Assembly: GCA_963769585.1 (NCBI GenBank)
Contig: CAVYMJ010000001.1
Coordinates: forward strand, 558,001 to 622,000
Direction of reading: 5' to 3'
DNA from: SSC3 sp963769585
Lineage (GTDB): Bacteria; Actinomycetota; Actinomycetes; Propionibacteriales; Nocardioidaceae
Length of the DNA stretch: 64,000 nucleotides
A program made the translations under genes and the position numbers. Each line of letters starts with the position of its first letter. The first letter of the stretch is position 1. This document shows, piece after piece, positions 8,141-16,295 of the stretch. The notes beneath the pieces are model-generated. The model did no database searches, was not told where the DNA came from, and saw only the letters and a program-made list of their open reading frames with translations.

Positions 8141-9316
8141 TTACGGCACCCCGAGGGCAACGGTCAGCTCCAGCACCGTCCGGGGGTCGACGAGCTTGTC
8201 GCCGTACAGCTCGCGTAGCTGGTTCATCCGGTAGCGCACGGTCTGGGGGTGCACGAACAGCGCCGCCGCGACCTCGTCTCGGCGGCCGTGGTGCAGCAGC
8301 CAGGACCGGAGGGTCTCGGTGAGCTTCTCGCGCGAGGTCGGTGAGAGCTTCTCCAGCGGGGCCAGGACGCGATTGCGCAGGTCCTCGAACGCGGCGCGGT
8401 CGGCGCCCAGCACGAGCTCGACCAGCTGGAGATCGGTGTCCAGAGCCTGCTCGCCGCCTAGGCCGAGCAGCTGAGCTTGCAGGGCACGGTCGTACGACGC
8501 TCGCGCGGCCGTCCAGGGGCGCGGCGGCCCGACGATCGCCGGCCCGTCGCGGAGCACGCGCAGCAGCGTGGCCCGGGAGCGACCGCCGGCGTTGGGAACC
8601 AGCAGCAGGGTCAGGTCGCTCTGCGACTCCAGTCCCGGAGGGTCCTCGCCGAGCTGCAGGGTGCTCGGGTCGAGCAGCGTCCGGGCGGTGCGCGCCTGGC
8701 CCTCAGGCAGCAGCACCGCCGTCAGCGTGCGTGGAGGCTCCCAGTCTGCCCGTTCGGCCGCGGCGACCAGGTCGTCCTCGGGGTCGCCGGCGAGAAGCTT
8801 GGCCGTGAGCCGCTCGAGCCTTCGCTGGCGCACGCGCCCGGACGACGCGAGCTCGTCGGCGTGGCCCGAGACGCTCGCGTCGGAGAGCTGGTCGATGTAG
8901 GCGAAGACCATCTCGGCGAACTGGGCGATCTCCTCGGCCGGCATCCCCCAGCCGACGGCCGCACCGCTCATGTCCCGCCAGGCCCGACGAGCACCCACTC
9001 GGTACGCCGAGGCCAGAGCATCCATGCTGCGCCCGGCGCGTGCCTCGCCCCGCCCCAGCGCGTAGGCGGCCTCGAAGACCTCTTCGACCCGCGAGCCGGC
9101 GGCGATGCCGGTGCGGCTGGAGGCCAGGTCGAGGAAGCCTTCGAGCGCCGTCTGTACGGCTGTCTCGATGATCTTCCCCATCCGCCCCCGGAAGGGGTCC
9201 GCGTAGCTGGGCACCTCGCTGATCACGGCGGCCACCACGTGGGCCGCCACCGCCGGAATGTCGGCGCGCAGGCTCGTCACAGCCGCCCCGGACAGGCGGA
9301 ACGAGTCGGACGCCAT
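8141..9316 (-). CDS. PucR family transcriptional regulator
   Basis: 391 aa. The C-terminal HTH is the PucR type: LRSWLLHHGRRDEVAAALFVHPQTVRYRMNQL (about residues 335-366), with the usual HPxTVRYR signature. The N-terminal ~150 residues are helical and match the RsbT-like N-terminal region frequent in actinobacterial PucR proteins. ATG 9316 is preceded by GGGGATC and is preferred to GTG 9352, which would put the inverted repeat at 9324-9339 inside the gene. Divergent from the reductase-desaturase pair at 9409-11708, so it probably controls that operon, perhaps sensing an acyl or redox signal. Confidence 0.9.
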   Translation of the reverse strand: MASDSFRLSGAAVTSLRADIPAVAAHVVAAVISEVPSYADPFRGRMGKIIETAVQTALEGFLDLASSRTGIAAGSRVEEVFEAAYALGRGEARAGRSMDALASAYRVGARRAWRDMSGAAVGWGMPAEEIAQFAEMVFAYIDQLSDASVSGHADELASSGRVRQRRLERLTAKLLAGDPEDDLVAAAERADWEPPRTLTAVLLPEGQARTARTLLDPSTLQLGEDPPGLESQSDLTLLLVPNAGGRSRATLLRVLRDGPAIVGPPRPWTAARASYDRALQAQLLGLGGEQALDTDLQLVELVLGADRAAFEDLRNRVLAPLEKLSPTSREKLTETLRSWLLHHGRRDEVAAALFVHPQTVRYRMNQLRELYGDKLVDPRTVLELTVALGVP

Positions 9317-9323
9317 CAGATCC

Positions 9324-9339
9324 CCTTTGTTCGCAAAGG
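9324..9339. promoter_or_regulatory. Inverted repeat between pucR-like gene and desaturase operon
   Basis: Perfect inverted repeat CCTTTG-TTCG-CAAAGG between the divergent regulator and reductase genes, 7 nt upstream of the regulator start. A second inverted pair TCATGC-TAGAA-GCATGA (9396-9412) overlaps the reductase start codon. The first is the better operator candidate. Confidence 0.5.
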
Positions 9340-9408
9340 ACAGTTTCTCCACTCAGGTTCACTGCCAGTGGTCAGGATTCTACGCCCTGAAGCCATCATG
9401 CTAGAAGC

Positions 9409-10473
9409 ATGAGCCCGACCACCACCCTTCGTGAGCGCCTACGGCGCGTAGCCGAGTCCGTGGCGACCCCGCTCGTGCCCCAGGACTACCTCGACCTCGT
9501 CGCCCCGCTGCGCAACCCCGAGCAGCTTCGTGGCCGCATCGAGTCTGTCCAGCCCGAGACCAAGGACTCGGTCACGCTGGTGATCCGGCCCGGAGTGGGC
9601 TGGAGACAGCACACGCCCGGTCAGTACGTCCGCATCGGCGTGGACGTCGACGGCGTTCGGCAATGGCGGGCCTACTCGTTGACCTCGGTCCGGACCGACG
9701 GTCGCATCACCGTGACGGTGAAGGCGATCGAGGAGGGCGTGGTCAGCAGCTATCTCGTCCGCCGGGTCCGGCCCGGAACCGTGATCCAGCTCGACCAGGC
9801 GACCGGTGAGTTCACCCTCCCGACGCAGCTGCCGCGCAAGGTCCTGTTCGTCACGGCCGGCAGCGGCGTCACCCCGGTGATGGGCATGCTGCGCCACCAG
9901 CTGGACCAGTTGGCCGACGTCGTACATGTGCATGCGGCGCCTACCAAGGCTGACGCGATCTTCGGCGGTGAGCTTCGACTGCTCGCCAAGGACGGCCGGA
10001 TCGTCCTGGTGGAGAACCACGACGACACCCACGGCTTCCTCACAGCGGACCGACTCGTCGAGCTGGTGCCCGACCTTGCCGAGCGCGAGACCTGGGCCTG
10101 CGGACCCGCCGGGCTGCTCGACGTCATCGAGCGGCTCTACAGCGACAAGGGCATCGAGGAGCAGCTGCACACCGAGCGCTTCCGTCCCACGATCGTGGTG
10201 GCCGGTGAGGGCGGCACCGTCACCTTCGCCAAGCAGGGCCTCGTCGTCGAGGCCGACGGCGGCACTCCGATCCTCGACGCCGGCGAGGCCGCCGGCGCCC
10301 TGATGCCCAGTGGCTGCCGGATGGGCATCTGCTTCGGCTGCGTGATCCCGCTTCGCGAAGGCGCCGTCCGGGACCTGCGCACCGGCGCTGTCACCACCGC
10401 GGTCGACGGCGACAACGTCAAGATCCAGACCTGCATCAGCGCGGCCGCTGGGCCGTGCCACCTCGAGCTCTAG
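9409..10473 (+). CDS. Ferredoxin reductase-like flavoprotein, desaturase partner (copy 1)
   Basis: 354 aa FAD plus [2Fe-2S] oxidoreductase of the Rv3230c type, which passes electrons from NADPH to an acyl-CoA desaturase. Seen in order: N-terminal segment LVPQDYLDLVAPL, FAD-binding domain with PGQYVRIG and RAYSLTS (about 75-105), NADP-binding GSGVTPVMGMLR (~154-165), and a C-terminal plant-type ferredoxin domain with CRMGICFGC plus a later C (CxxxxCxxC...C). The desaturase starts 8 nt downstream with a clear AGGAG, so the two form an operon. There is no strong Shine-Dalgarno before ATG 9409. A paralogue lies at 15057-16134. Confidence 0.93.
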   Translation: MSPTTTLRERLRRVAESVATPLVPQDYLDLVAPLRNPEQLRGRIESVQPETKDSVTLVIRPGVGWRQHTPGQYVRIGVDVDGVRQWRAYSLTSVRTDGRITVTVKAIEEGVVSSYLVRRVRPGTVIQLDQATGEFTLPTQLPRKVLFVTAGSGVTPVMGMLRHQLDQLADVVHVHAAPTKADAIFGGELRLLAKDGRIVLVENHDDTHGFLTADRLVELVPDLAERETWACGPAGLLDVIERLYSDKGIEEQLHTERFRPTIVVAGEGGTVTFAKQGLVVEADGGTPILDAGEAAGALMPSGCRMGICFGCVIPLREGAVRDLRTGAVTTAVDGDNVKIQTCISAAAGPCHLEL

Positions 10474-10481
10474 GAGATCCC

Positions 10482-11708
10482 ATGACCGTCCTACAGAAGA
10501 AGCCTCAGTCCCCGATCGCCCACCTGACCGCCGAGGACATCGAGAACCTCGGCAAGGAGCTGGATGCGATCCGCGACCAGCTGGTGGCCAGCCGCGGTGA
10601 ACGGGACGCTGCCTACATCCGCAAGGTGATCGCCAACCAGCGCAGGCTCGAGCTCGGCTCGCGTGCCGTGCTCCTGGTCTCTCTCTTTCCCCCGGCCTGG
10701 GTCGTGGGTACGGCGGGCCTGGCAGTGGCCAAGATCCTGGAGAACATGGAGATCGGCCACAACATCATGCACGGCCAGTGGGACTGGATGCGTGACCCGA
10801 AGATCCACTCGACGACCTGGGAGTGGGACAACGTCTCCCCGTCGGAGCAGTGGAAGCACTCCCACAACGAGCTGCACCACACGTACACCAACGTGATCGG
10901 CAAGGACAACGACCTCGGTTACGGCATCATGCGCGTCGACGAGGACCAGCGCTGGTCGCCGTTCCACCTGGGCCAGCCGCTGTGGAACTTCATCAACGCC
11001 TGCTTCTTCGAGTACGGCATCGCGGCGTACGACCTCGAGCTCGGCAAGAACCTGGCCAGCGAGAAGCGACGCAGCGACCCGGAGTTCAAGGCGCGCTACC
11101 GCCAGGTGCTGAAGAAGATCAGAGGCCAGGTCACCAAGGACTACCTGCTGCACCCACTGCTGTCCGGTCCGTCGGCGCCGACCACGCTGGCCGCCAACTT
11201 CACTGCGAACATCATCCGTAACTGGTGGACCCACTCGGTCATCATGTGCGGTCACTTCCCCGAGGGCGTCGAGACCTTCGAGCGCCGCTCGATCGTCGGC
11301 GAAACCCGCGGTGAGTGGTACGTCCGGCAGATGCTCGGATCGGCCAACATCAGCGGCTCCAAGGCGATGCACCTGATGACGGGGAACCTCAGCTTCCAGA
11401 TCGAGCACCACCTGTTCCCTGACCTGCCGAGCAACCGGTACCAGGAGATCGCTCCCAAGGTGCAGGACCTCTTCGAGCGCTACGGCCTCAGCTACACCAC
11501 CGGCTCGCTGCCCAAGCAGGTCGCGTCGGCCTGGCACAAGGTCATCCGGCTCTCCTTGCCGAACGGGTTCCTGGACCAGGCACGCTCCAACCCGGTAGGC
11601 ACGGTCACCAGCCTCGTGGCCAAAGCCGGTCCGAACCCTCGCAAGGCGGCCCAGAAGAAGGCGGCCCTGAAGAAGGCTGCCCAGCGCCGGGCGGCAAGCG
11701 CCGCCTGA
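10482..11708 (+). CDS. Fatty acid desaturase, DesA3-like (copy 1)
   Basis: 408 aa membrane di-iron acyl desaturase, probably a delta-9 acyl-CoA desaturase by resemblance to mycobacterial DesA3. Three histidine boxes are visible: GHNIMHGQWDW (HxxxH), WKHSHNELHHTYTN (HxxxHH) and FQIEHHLFPDLPSN (ExxHH). Hydrophobic segments flank the first box (LFPPAWVVGTAGLAVAKIL) and follow the second. It is preceded by AGGAGATCCC and follows the reductase by 8 nt. Odd: the last ~25 residues form a lysine/alanine-rich tail (KAAQKKAALKKAAQRR) absent from copy 2 at 13843, giving a basic cytoplasmic extension. Converges on cwlM with 9 nt between. Confidence 0.95.
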   Translation: MTVLQKKPQSPIAHLTAEDIENLGKELDAIRDQLVASRGERDAAYIRKVIANQRRLELGSRAVLLVSLFPPAWVVGTAGLAVAKILENMEIGHNIMHGQWDWMRDPKIHSTTWEWDNVSPSEQWKHSHNELHHTYTNVIGKDNDLGYGIMRVDEDQRWSPFHLGQPLWNFINACFFEYGIAAYDLELGKNLASEKRRSDPEFKARYRQVLKKIRGQVTKDYLLHPLLSGPSAPTTLAANFTANIIRNWWTHSVIMCGHFPEGVETFERRSIVGETRGEWYVRQMLGSANISGSKAMHLMTGNLSFQIEHHLFPDLPSNRYQEIAPKVQDLFERYGLSYTTGSLPKQVASAWHKVIRLSLPNGFLDQARSNPVGTVTSLVAKAGPNPRKAAQKKAALKKAAQRRAASAA

Positions 11709-11717
11709 CCGGTCAGG

Positions 11718-12872
11718 TCAGAGTCCGCCGCGCAACTGCTCGCGGATCTCCGAGACTCGCAGTACGCCGGTATTGGGGTCTGCCTCGGGGGAGAGGTAGA
11801 CCCGCTGTACCGCGACCACCACTGCCTCGGCCAGCACGTCGCGGAACGCGGGGTCGGAGAGCCGCGCCGCGTCGCCGGCGTTGGTGATGTAGCCGGCGTC
11901 GATGACCACTGCCGGCATCCGGGTACGCCGAAGCAGGTCCCAGGACCGGGCGTGGCTGCGGAGGTCGGCCAGGTCTGTACGGGCGACGATCTCGCGCTGG
12001 ACCAGACCCGCGAACCGTTCGCCGACCGACGAGCGCACGCCGTGTGCGTCGATGCCGTAGTAGTACGTCGAGACGCCGCAGGCGCCGCCGTTCTCCGACG
12101 CGTCCACGCGCAGCGAGATGGTGAGGTTGGCTTGGGTCCGGTTCGCGAACTCCGCTCGCTCGTCCTCGTCCAGCTCACCGGCACCGCGGTGGGTGAGGTA
12201 GGCCTGGACGCCGGTCGCGACCAGCCGTCCCTCCACCCGCTTGGCCAGGTCATAGGTGACCGCGTCGGCGAGACCGCGCACCTCAGGGTCCTCCAAGCGA
12301 GACGTCCCGGGGTCGATGACGACCACCTTGCCGGTCAGCTGCGGCCCCTCACGCCGGATGTGCTCCTCGGCGCGCATCGCGTTGGGGCTGCCGCCGCGGA
12401 CGAGCGGGGCAAGCCGCGCCAGGGCCTTGAGGGTGGCCGGGCCACAGGTCCCGTCCGGCGGGATCCCGATGTTGCGCTGGAACTCCTTGACCGCCTGCTC
12501 GGTCTGCGCCCCGAAGCGGCCGTCGACCCGGCCGACCTTGAAGCCGAGGTCCAGGAGACGCTGCTGCAGGGTCAGCACGTCGTCACCTTGCAGGACGCTG
12601 CCCGCGATGAAGACCAGGAGCCGGTCTCCGAGCTGCCAGCGAGCCTCGTCCAGGGCCCGGAAGGTGTGCGGGCCGACCACGCCGTCGACGATCAGCCCGC
12701 GACCCTGCTGGAACTCCCGCACCGCGCGGTCCAGGTCCTGGTCGAAGGAGGTCGGCTGGGCCGAGTCGAGCGCGACGAGGTTGAGCATTGCCAGCCGGGA
12801 GCGGATGTCCAGGACCGCGTCGCCGTGGTCACCGAGCCGGAAGCCGGCGTGCGCTGTGCGTACCTCGGTCAC
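11718..12872 (-). CDS. cwlM: CwlM-like pseudo-amidase (peptidoglycan-synthesis regulator)
   Basis: 384 aa. Two PG_binding_1 repeats (about residues 10-75 and 90-152) precede an Amidase_3-like domain (about 182-375). There is no signal peptide, so it is cytoplasmic, as mycobacterial CwlM is. The amidase fold has lost its active site: the expected DPGHGG histidine is T190 (DPGTS), the SxHxDA histidine is R255 (SLRVDA), and the catalytic Glu is D325 (VIDAGY). In mycobacteria CwlM is a PknB-phosphorylated activator of MurA rather than an enzyme; the same role is inferred here. Position next to trxA/trxB is conserved. A Thr at 368 near the C-terminus could be a phospho-site (inference). Confidence 0.92.
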   Translation of the reverse strand: MTEVRTAHAGFRLGDHGDAVLDIRSRLAMLNLVALDSAQPTSFDQDLDRAVREFQQGRGLIVDGVVGPHTFRALDEARWQLGDRLLVFIAGSVLQGDDVLTLQQRLLDLGFKVGRVDGRFGAQTEQAVKEFQRNIGIPPDGTCGPATLKALARLAPLVRGGSPNAMRAEEHIRREGPQLTGKVVVIDPGTSRLEDPEVRGLADAVTYDLAKRVEGRLVATGVQAYLTHRGAGELDEDERAEFANRTQANLTISLRVDASENGGACGVSTYYYGIDAHGVRSSVGERFAGLVQREIVARTDLADLRSHARSWDLLRRTRMPAVVIDAGYITNAGDAARLSDPAFRDVLAEAVVVAVQRVYLSPEADPNTGVLRVSEIREQLRGGL

Positions 12873-13034
12873 ACCGACCCTCCTCGCTCGAGACCCCCGG
12901 GAACAGGCGGGGCGTGCTCGCCATCGTCTACCCGATCGGCGGGGGACTCAACCTCAGCCCGGGCTACTGAGACAGACGCGCGCCGGGCCCGAACGGTTGC
13001 ACGGGGTCGATCTGGGGGCTGCTCGGGACGCCGC

Positions 13035-13064
13035 GAGGGCTGTGAGATCTCTCCCACAGCCCTC
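13035..13064. terminator. Hairpin downstream of trxA
   Basis: Perfect 10-bp inverted repeat GAGGGCTGTG (13035-13044) / CACAGCCCTC (13055-13064) with a 10-nt loop, 18 nt past the trxA stop on the minus strand. No T-run follows, as is usual for high-GC actinobacterial terminators. The rest of the 12873-13081 gap shows no gene. Confidence 0.65.
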
Positions 13065-13081
13065 GACCGGCTACGGCTTGC

Positions 13082-13411
13082 TCAGGCGATGAACTCGGCA
13101 AGCTCGTTGAGCAGCACCGACTTCGGCCGGGCTCCCACGATCTGCTTGACGACCTCGCCGTTCTGGTAGATGTTGAGCGTCGGGATCCCCGTGACGCGGT
13201 AGGTCGAGGGGGTCACCGGGTTCTCGTCGACGTTCATCTTGACGAAGGTGACCTTGTCGCCGTGAGCGTCCTTGAGCTCCTTCAGGATCGGGTCCACCTG
13301 ACGGCAGGGGCCGCACCACTCGGCCCAGAAGTCCACCAGCACGGGCTTGTCGGACTTCAGGACCTCCGCCTCGAAATCAGCGTCAGTCACAGCCTTCATT
13401 TCGGCCACCAC
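13082..13411 (-). CDS. trxA: Thioredoxin
   Basis: 109 aa thioredoxin with the WCGPC active site (FWAEWCGPCRQVDPIL) and the cis-proline loop GIPTLNIYQNG. Cytosolic disulfide reductase, reduced by TrxB. GTG 13411 is chosen because GGAG sits 4-7 nt upstream; ATG 13399 is an alternative. It is separated from trxB by the reductase-desaturase cassette, unlike the usual adjacent trxB-trxA order. It appears to have its own sigma-R-like promoter at 13447-13473. Confidence 0.97.
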   Translation of the reverse strand: MVAEMKAVTDADFEAEVLKSDKPVLVDFWAEWCGPCRQVDPILKELKDAHGDKVTFVKMNVDENPVTPSTYRVTGIPTLNIYQNGEVVKQIVGARPKSVLLNELAEFIA

Positions 13412-13446
13412 GATCTCCGTTCGTCTACGTCTGTCTGTGTGGGATG

Positions 13447-13473
13447 AACACTAGGCGCCCGAGGATTCATTCC
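13447..13473 (-). promoter_or_regulatory. Sigma-R/SigH-type promoter of trxA
   Basis: On the minus strand GGAAT (13473-13469) and GTT (13449-13447) are separated by 19 nt, 36 nt before the trxA start. The consensus for the actinobacterial thiol-stress sigma factors SigR/SigH is GGAAT-N18/19-GTT. Together with the N18 version at trxB this suggests thiol-stress control of both genes. Confidence 0.6.
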
Positions 13474-13486
13474 CCGCCCAGCCCGA

Positions 13487-13846
13487 CTAGCCGAGGATTG
13501 AGTTGGGTTGGAACGTCGGACGCCGGTCGAGGTCCTCTCTGGAGGGCCGGACGAACTCGAAGCCCGACGTGGTGACCATCGACCACCCCGGCTGGCGCAC
13601 CAGAAGCTCCCGGGCACACTGGGGGTGCAACGGCGGAAAGTGGAAGGCATTGCGGCCAACCTCCACCTCAGGTCCGACGAAGGCCAACGGCCGGCCAAGG
13701 CTCTCACCGCACGACCCGCAGATCCGGCTCAGGGCGCACTGAGTGACCCTGCGACCGTTCGGTTCCTCCAGTGAGGGCGCCTCCGAGCCCCGACGGTCGT
13801 TGTCGACGTCGTAGTCGCAGGCGAACGGCACCGTGTTCACCGTCAC
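13487..13846 (-). CDS. Small Cys/His-rich protein coupled to desaturase copy 2
   Basis: 119 aa protein not recognised as a named family. Its middle part has a metal-binding look: C at RVTQC, C-x-x-C in RICGSC, then HFPPLHPQC giving two His and a Cys, which would fit a treble-clef or zinc-ribbon site. The C-terminus (REDLDRRPTFQPNSILG) is charged. No signal peptide or membrane helix. Its GTG start overlaps the desaturase stop by 4 nt (GTGA), so it is translationally coupled to the desaturase and belongs to the reductase-desaturase operon. A role in desaturase assembly, iron delivery or regulation is conceivable but unproven. Confidence 0.75.
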   Translation of the reverse strand: MTVNTVPFACDYDVDNDRRGSEAPSLEEPNGRRVTQCALSRICGSCGESLGRPLAFVGPEVEVGRNAFHFPPLHPQCARELLVRQPGWSMVTTSGFEFVRPSREDLDRRPTFQPNSILG

Positions 13847-15039
13847 ACCGAGGCGCTGCGCATCCAGGCCCCCGTCTCAGTACGCCGGTCAGGCCGCTCA
13901 TCATCGCGGCGGCGCCCAGGAGGCACCTGGGGTCCGTGCGGGCCGTCCGATCGGTTGGACTTGGTGAAGCGGTTGGGCAACGAGAGCTTCATGATCGTGC
14001 GCAACGCCTGCCCGTACTGGCGGTGCAGCGGCCCCGTCGTATAGGGGATGCCGTACTTCTCGCACAGTGGACGAACCCGTTCGCTTATCTCGGCGTACCG
14101 GTTGCTCGGCAAGTCGGGAAACAGGTGGTGCTCGATCTGGTAGCCGAGGTTGCCCGACATGACGTGGAGCAGGGGGCTGCCGGTGAAGTTGGCCGAGCCG
14201 AGCATCTGGCGCAGGTACCACTCGGCACGACTCTCGTCCTGGATCTCCTCCTCGGTGAAGTGCAGAGCTCCGTCGGGGAAGTGACCGCAGAAGATGATCA
14301 TGTAGGACCACAGGTTGCGCATCAGGTTCGCGGTCGCGTTCGCCGCGATGGTGTGCAGGAACGCCGGGCCGGTGAGCGCCGGGAAGAAGACGTAGTCCTT
14401 GCCGATCTGTCGGCGGATCTTGCGTCCGATCTGCCTGAGCTGCTTCTTCATCAACTGGGGGTCTTTCTCGCGCTTCCGGATCGCCTCGATGTCGAGGTCG
14501 TGCAGCGCGACGCCCCACTGAAACAGGGTGGCGAGCAGGGCGTTGTAGATCGGCTGCCCGATGTTGGCCGGGTGCCATTTCTGCTCGCGGGCCATCCGAA
14601 GGATCCCGTAGCCGATGTCGTTGTCGAACCCGAGCACGTTGGTGAACTGGTGGTGCACGTAGTTGTGCGAGTGCTTCCACTGCTCGGCAGGCTGGGCGGT
14701 ATCCCACTCCCAGGTGCTGGAGTGGATCTCCGGGTCGTTCATCCAGTCCCATTGGCCGTGCATCACGTTGTGCCCGATCTCCATGTTCTCCAGGATCTTG
14801 GCCACCCCGAGCATCGCGGCACCCGCGGCGAAAGCCGGAGGATAAGGACTCGCGAACAGAGTCACCCGCGCCGCAACGGCTAGGCGGCGCTGGATCATGA
14901 TCAGACGGTTGATGTACGCCGCATCGTCGTCCCCGCGAGACTCCTCGATGTCGGCCCGGATCGCGTCAAGCTCGCGACCGAGCTCCTCGACCGCCTCGGG
15001 GCTGAGGTGCGTGTACTCCTTGACGTCTGCGATGGCCAT
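13843..15039 (-). CDS. Fatty acid desaturase, DesA3-like (copy 2)
   Basis: 398 aa membrane acyl desaturase paralogous to the copy at 10482. Three His boxes: GHNVMHGQWDW, WKHSHNYVHHQFTN and YQIEHHLFPDLPSNR. It shares long stretches with copy 1 (AKILENMEIGHN, PLL..VMSGNLGYQIEHHLFPDLPSN) but lacks the Lys/Ala tail, ending instead in a short Arg/Pro/Asp-rich segment. Preceded 17 nt upstream by the ferredoxin reductase and followed, with a 4-nt overlap, by the small Cys/His protein. The three genes form a cassette between trxB and trxA. Its electron donor gene is frameshifted, so function of this copy depends on that gene or on the copy-1 reductase. Confidence 0.95.
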   Translation of the reverse strand: MAIADVKEYTHLSPEAVEELGRELDAIRADIEESRGDDDAAYINRLIMIQRRLAVAARVTLFASPYPPAFAAGAAMLGVAKILENMEIGHNVMHGQWDWMNDPEIHSSTWEWDTAQPAEQWKHSHNYVHHQFTNVLGFDNDIGYGILRMAREQKWHPANIGQPIYNALLATLFQWGVALHDLDIEAIRKREKDPQLMKKQLRQIGRKIRRQIGKDYVFFPALTGPAFLHTIAANATANLMRNLWSYMIIFCGHFPDGALHFTEEEIQDESRAEWYLRQMLGSANFTGSPLLHVMSGNLGYQIEHHLFPDLPSNRYAEISERVRPLCEKYGIPYTTGPLHRQYGQALRTIMKLSLPNRFTKSNRSDGPHGPQVPPGRRRDDERPDRRTETGAWMRSASV

Positions 15040-15056
15040 GGCACTCCTTCGTCGAT

Positions 15057-16134
15057 TCAGATGTCGAGCGTGAGGTCACCGGCTGCGGCGGTGACGCAGG
15101 TTTGGATGCGTTCGTTGTGCCCGGAGATCTCCTCGCCGTTGCGCAGGTCACGGACCGCGCCCTCGACCAGAGTCAGTGTGCAGGTGTGACAGATCCCCAT
15201 CCGGCACCCGTAGGGCATGCCGATCCCGGCCAGCTCCCCCGCCTCCAGGATCGTGGTGGCGCCATCAGCCTCCTGGGTCTTCGCTGAGTTCCTGAAGCTG
15301 ATCGTGCCGCCTTCTGTGCCCTTGCCACCGAGCTCGAGAGTGAACCGCTCGAGGTGCAGGACGTCCTCAAGGCCAGCCTGCCTCCAGTGCTCCTCGCAGG
15401 CGTCGAGCATCGGGGCTGGGCCACAGGCCCACGTCTGGCGGTCACGCCAGTCCGGGCACACCCGCTCGAGGTCGCTCATCTGCAGGATTCCGGCGGAGTC
15501 GGTGTGCTGTTCGTGCAGCCGCAGGCATTCGTGCCGCTGGCTCATCTGCACCAGCTCGTCGCGGAAGATCATCCGCTCGCGGGTCGGCGAGCTGTAGGCC
15601 AGCACTACGTCGGGGATCGAGCCGCGGCGGTCGAGCGTGCGCAGCATCGCCATGACCGGGGTGATACCGCTGCCGCCCACCAGGAAGAGGATCTTCGGCG
15701 GCGGTGGCTCGGGGAGCACGAAGTCGCCGTTGGGGAGGGCGAGGCGCACGATCGTGCCGGGTACGAGCCCGGAGACGAGGTGCTCGGAGAGAAATCCCTC
15801 GGGCATCGCCCGGACGGTGATCGAGATGGTGCCCGCTGAGCGCAGCGGCGGGGAGGAGACCGAGTAGGAACGCCAGTGGAACTTGCCGCCTACCTGGATC
15901 CCGATCCCGACGTACTGCCCCGGACGGTGGTTGTAATGCCATCCCCACCCCGGACGGATGACCAGGGTCGCGGCGTCCTCCGTCTCAGGGATCACCTGCT
16001 CGATGCCGGCCGCGCAGCTCGCGCGCGGTCCACAGGGGGTTGAGCAGCGAGAGGTAGTCGTCCGGGCTTAGTGGGGTGGTCAGCCGGGCGCCCAGCCTGC
16101 GGACGCGGTCCCACGTGACCTGCTGCGCGCTCAT
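15057..16134 (-). CDS. Ferredoxin reductase-like flavoprotein (copy 2), frameshifted near the N-terminus
   Basis: The continuous frame starts only at GTG 15995 (312 aa), already inside the FAD domain (PETEDAATLVIRPGWGW). Upstream, in the +1 frame, ATG 16134 encodes MSAQQVTWDRVRRLGARL and then SPDDYLSLLNPL...ELRGR, matching the N-terminus of copy 1 (VPQDYLDLVAPL...QLRGRIESV). The two frames meet at about 16005, where one extra C separates RGR from IEQV. So the gene has a 1-nt insertion: sequencing error, recent pseudogene or recoding. The rest is intact: GQYVGIG, GSGITPVMAMLR, and CRMGICHTC plus a later C for the [2Fe-2S] cluster. 17 nt upstream of desaturase copy 2. Confidence 0.85.
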
Positions 16135-16295
16135 ATGGCCAACCTTCTGGACAACCGTGTGGGGTGATTCCGGAGTCCCTGCCTACAACGACTCCCACTG
16201 AACGGTGTCCACTCGGCGCAGTAACATGCCCCGGCGGCGAAAACTTGTCCCTCGCTACGACGTACGGGCCGCAGGGCTCTGGCCAGCCGGTGGGC

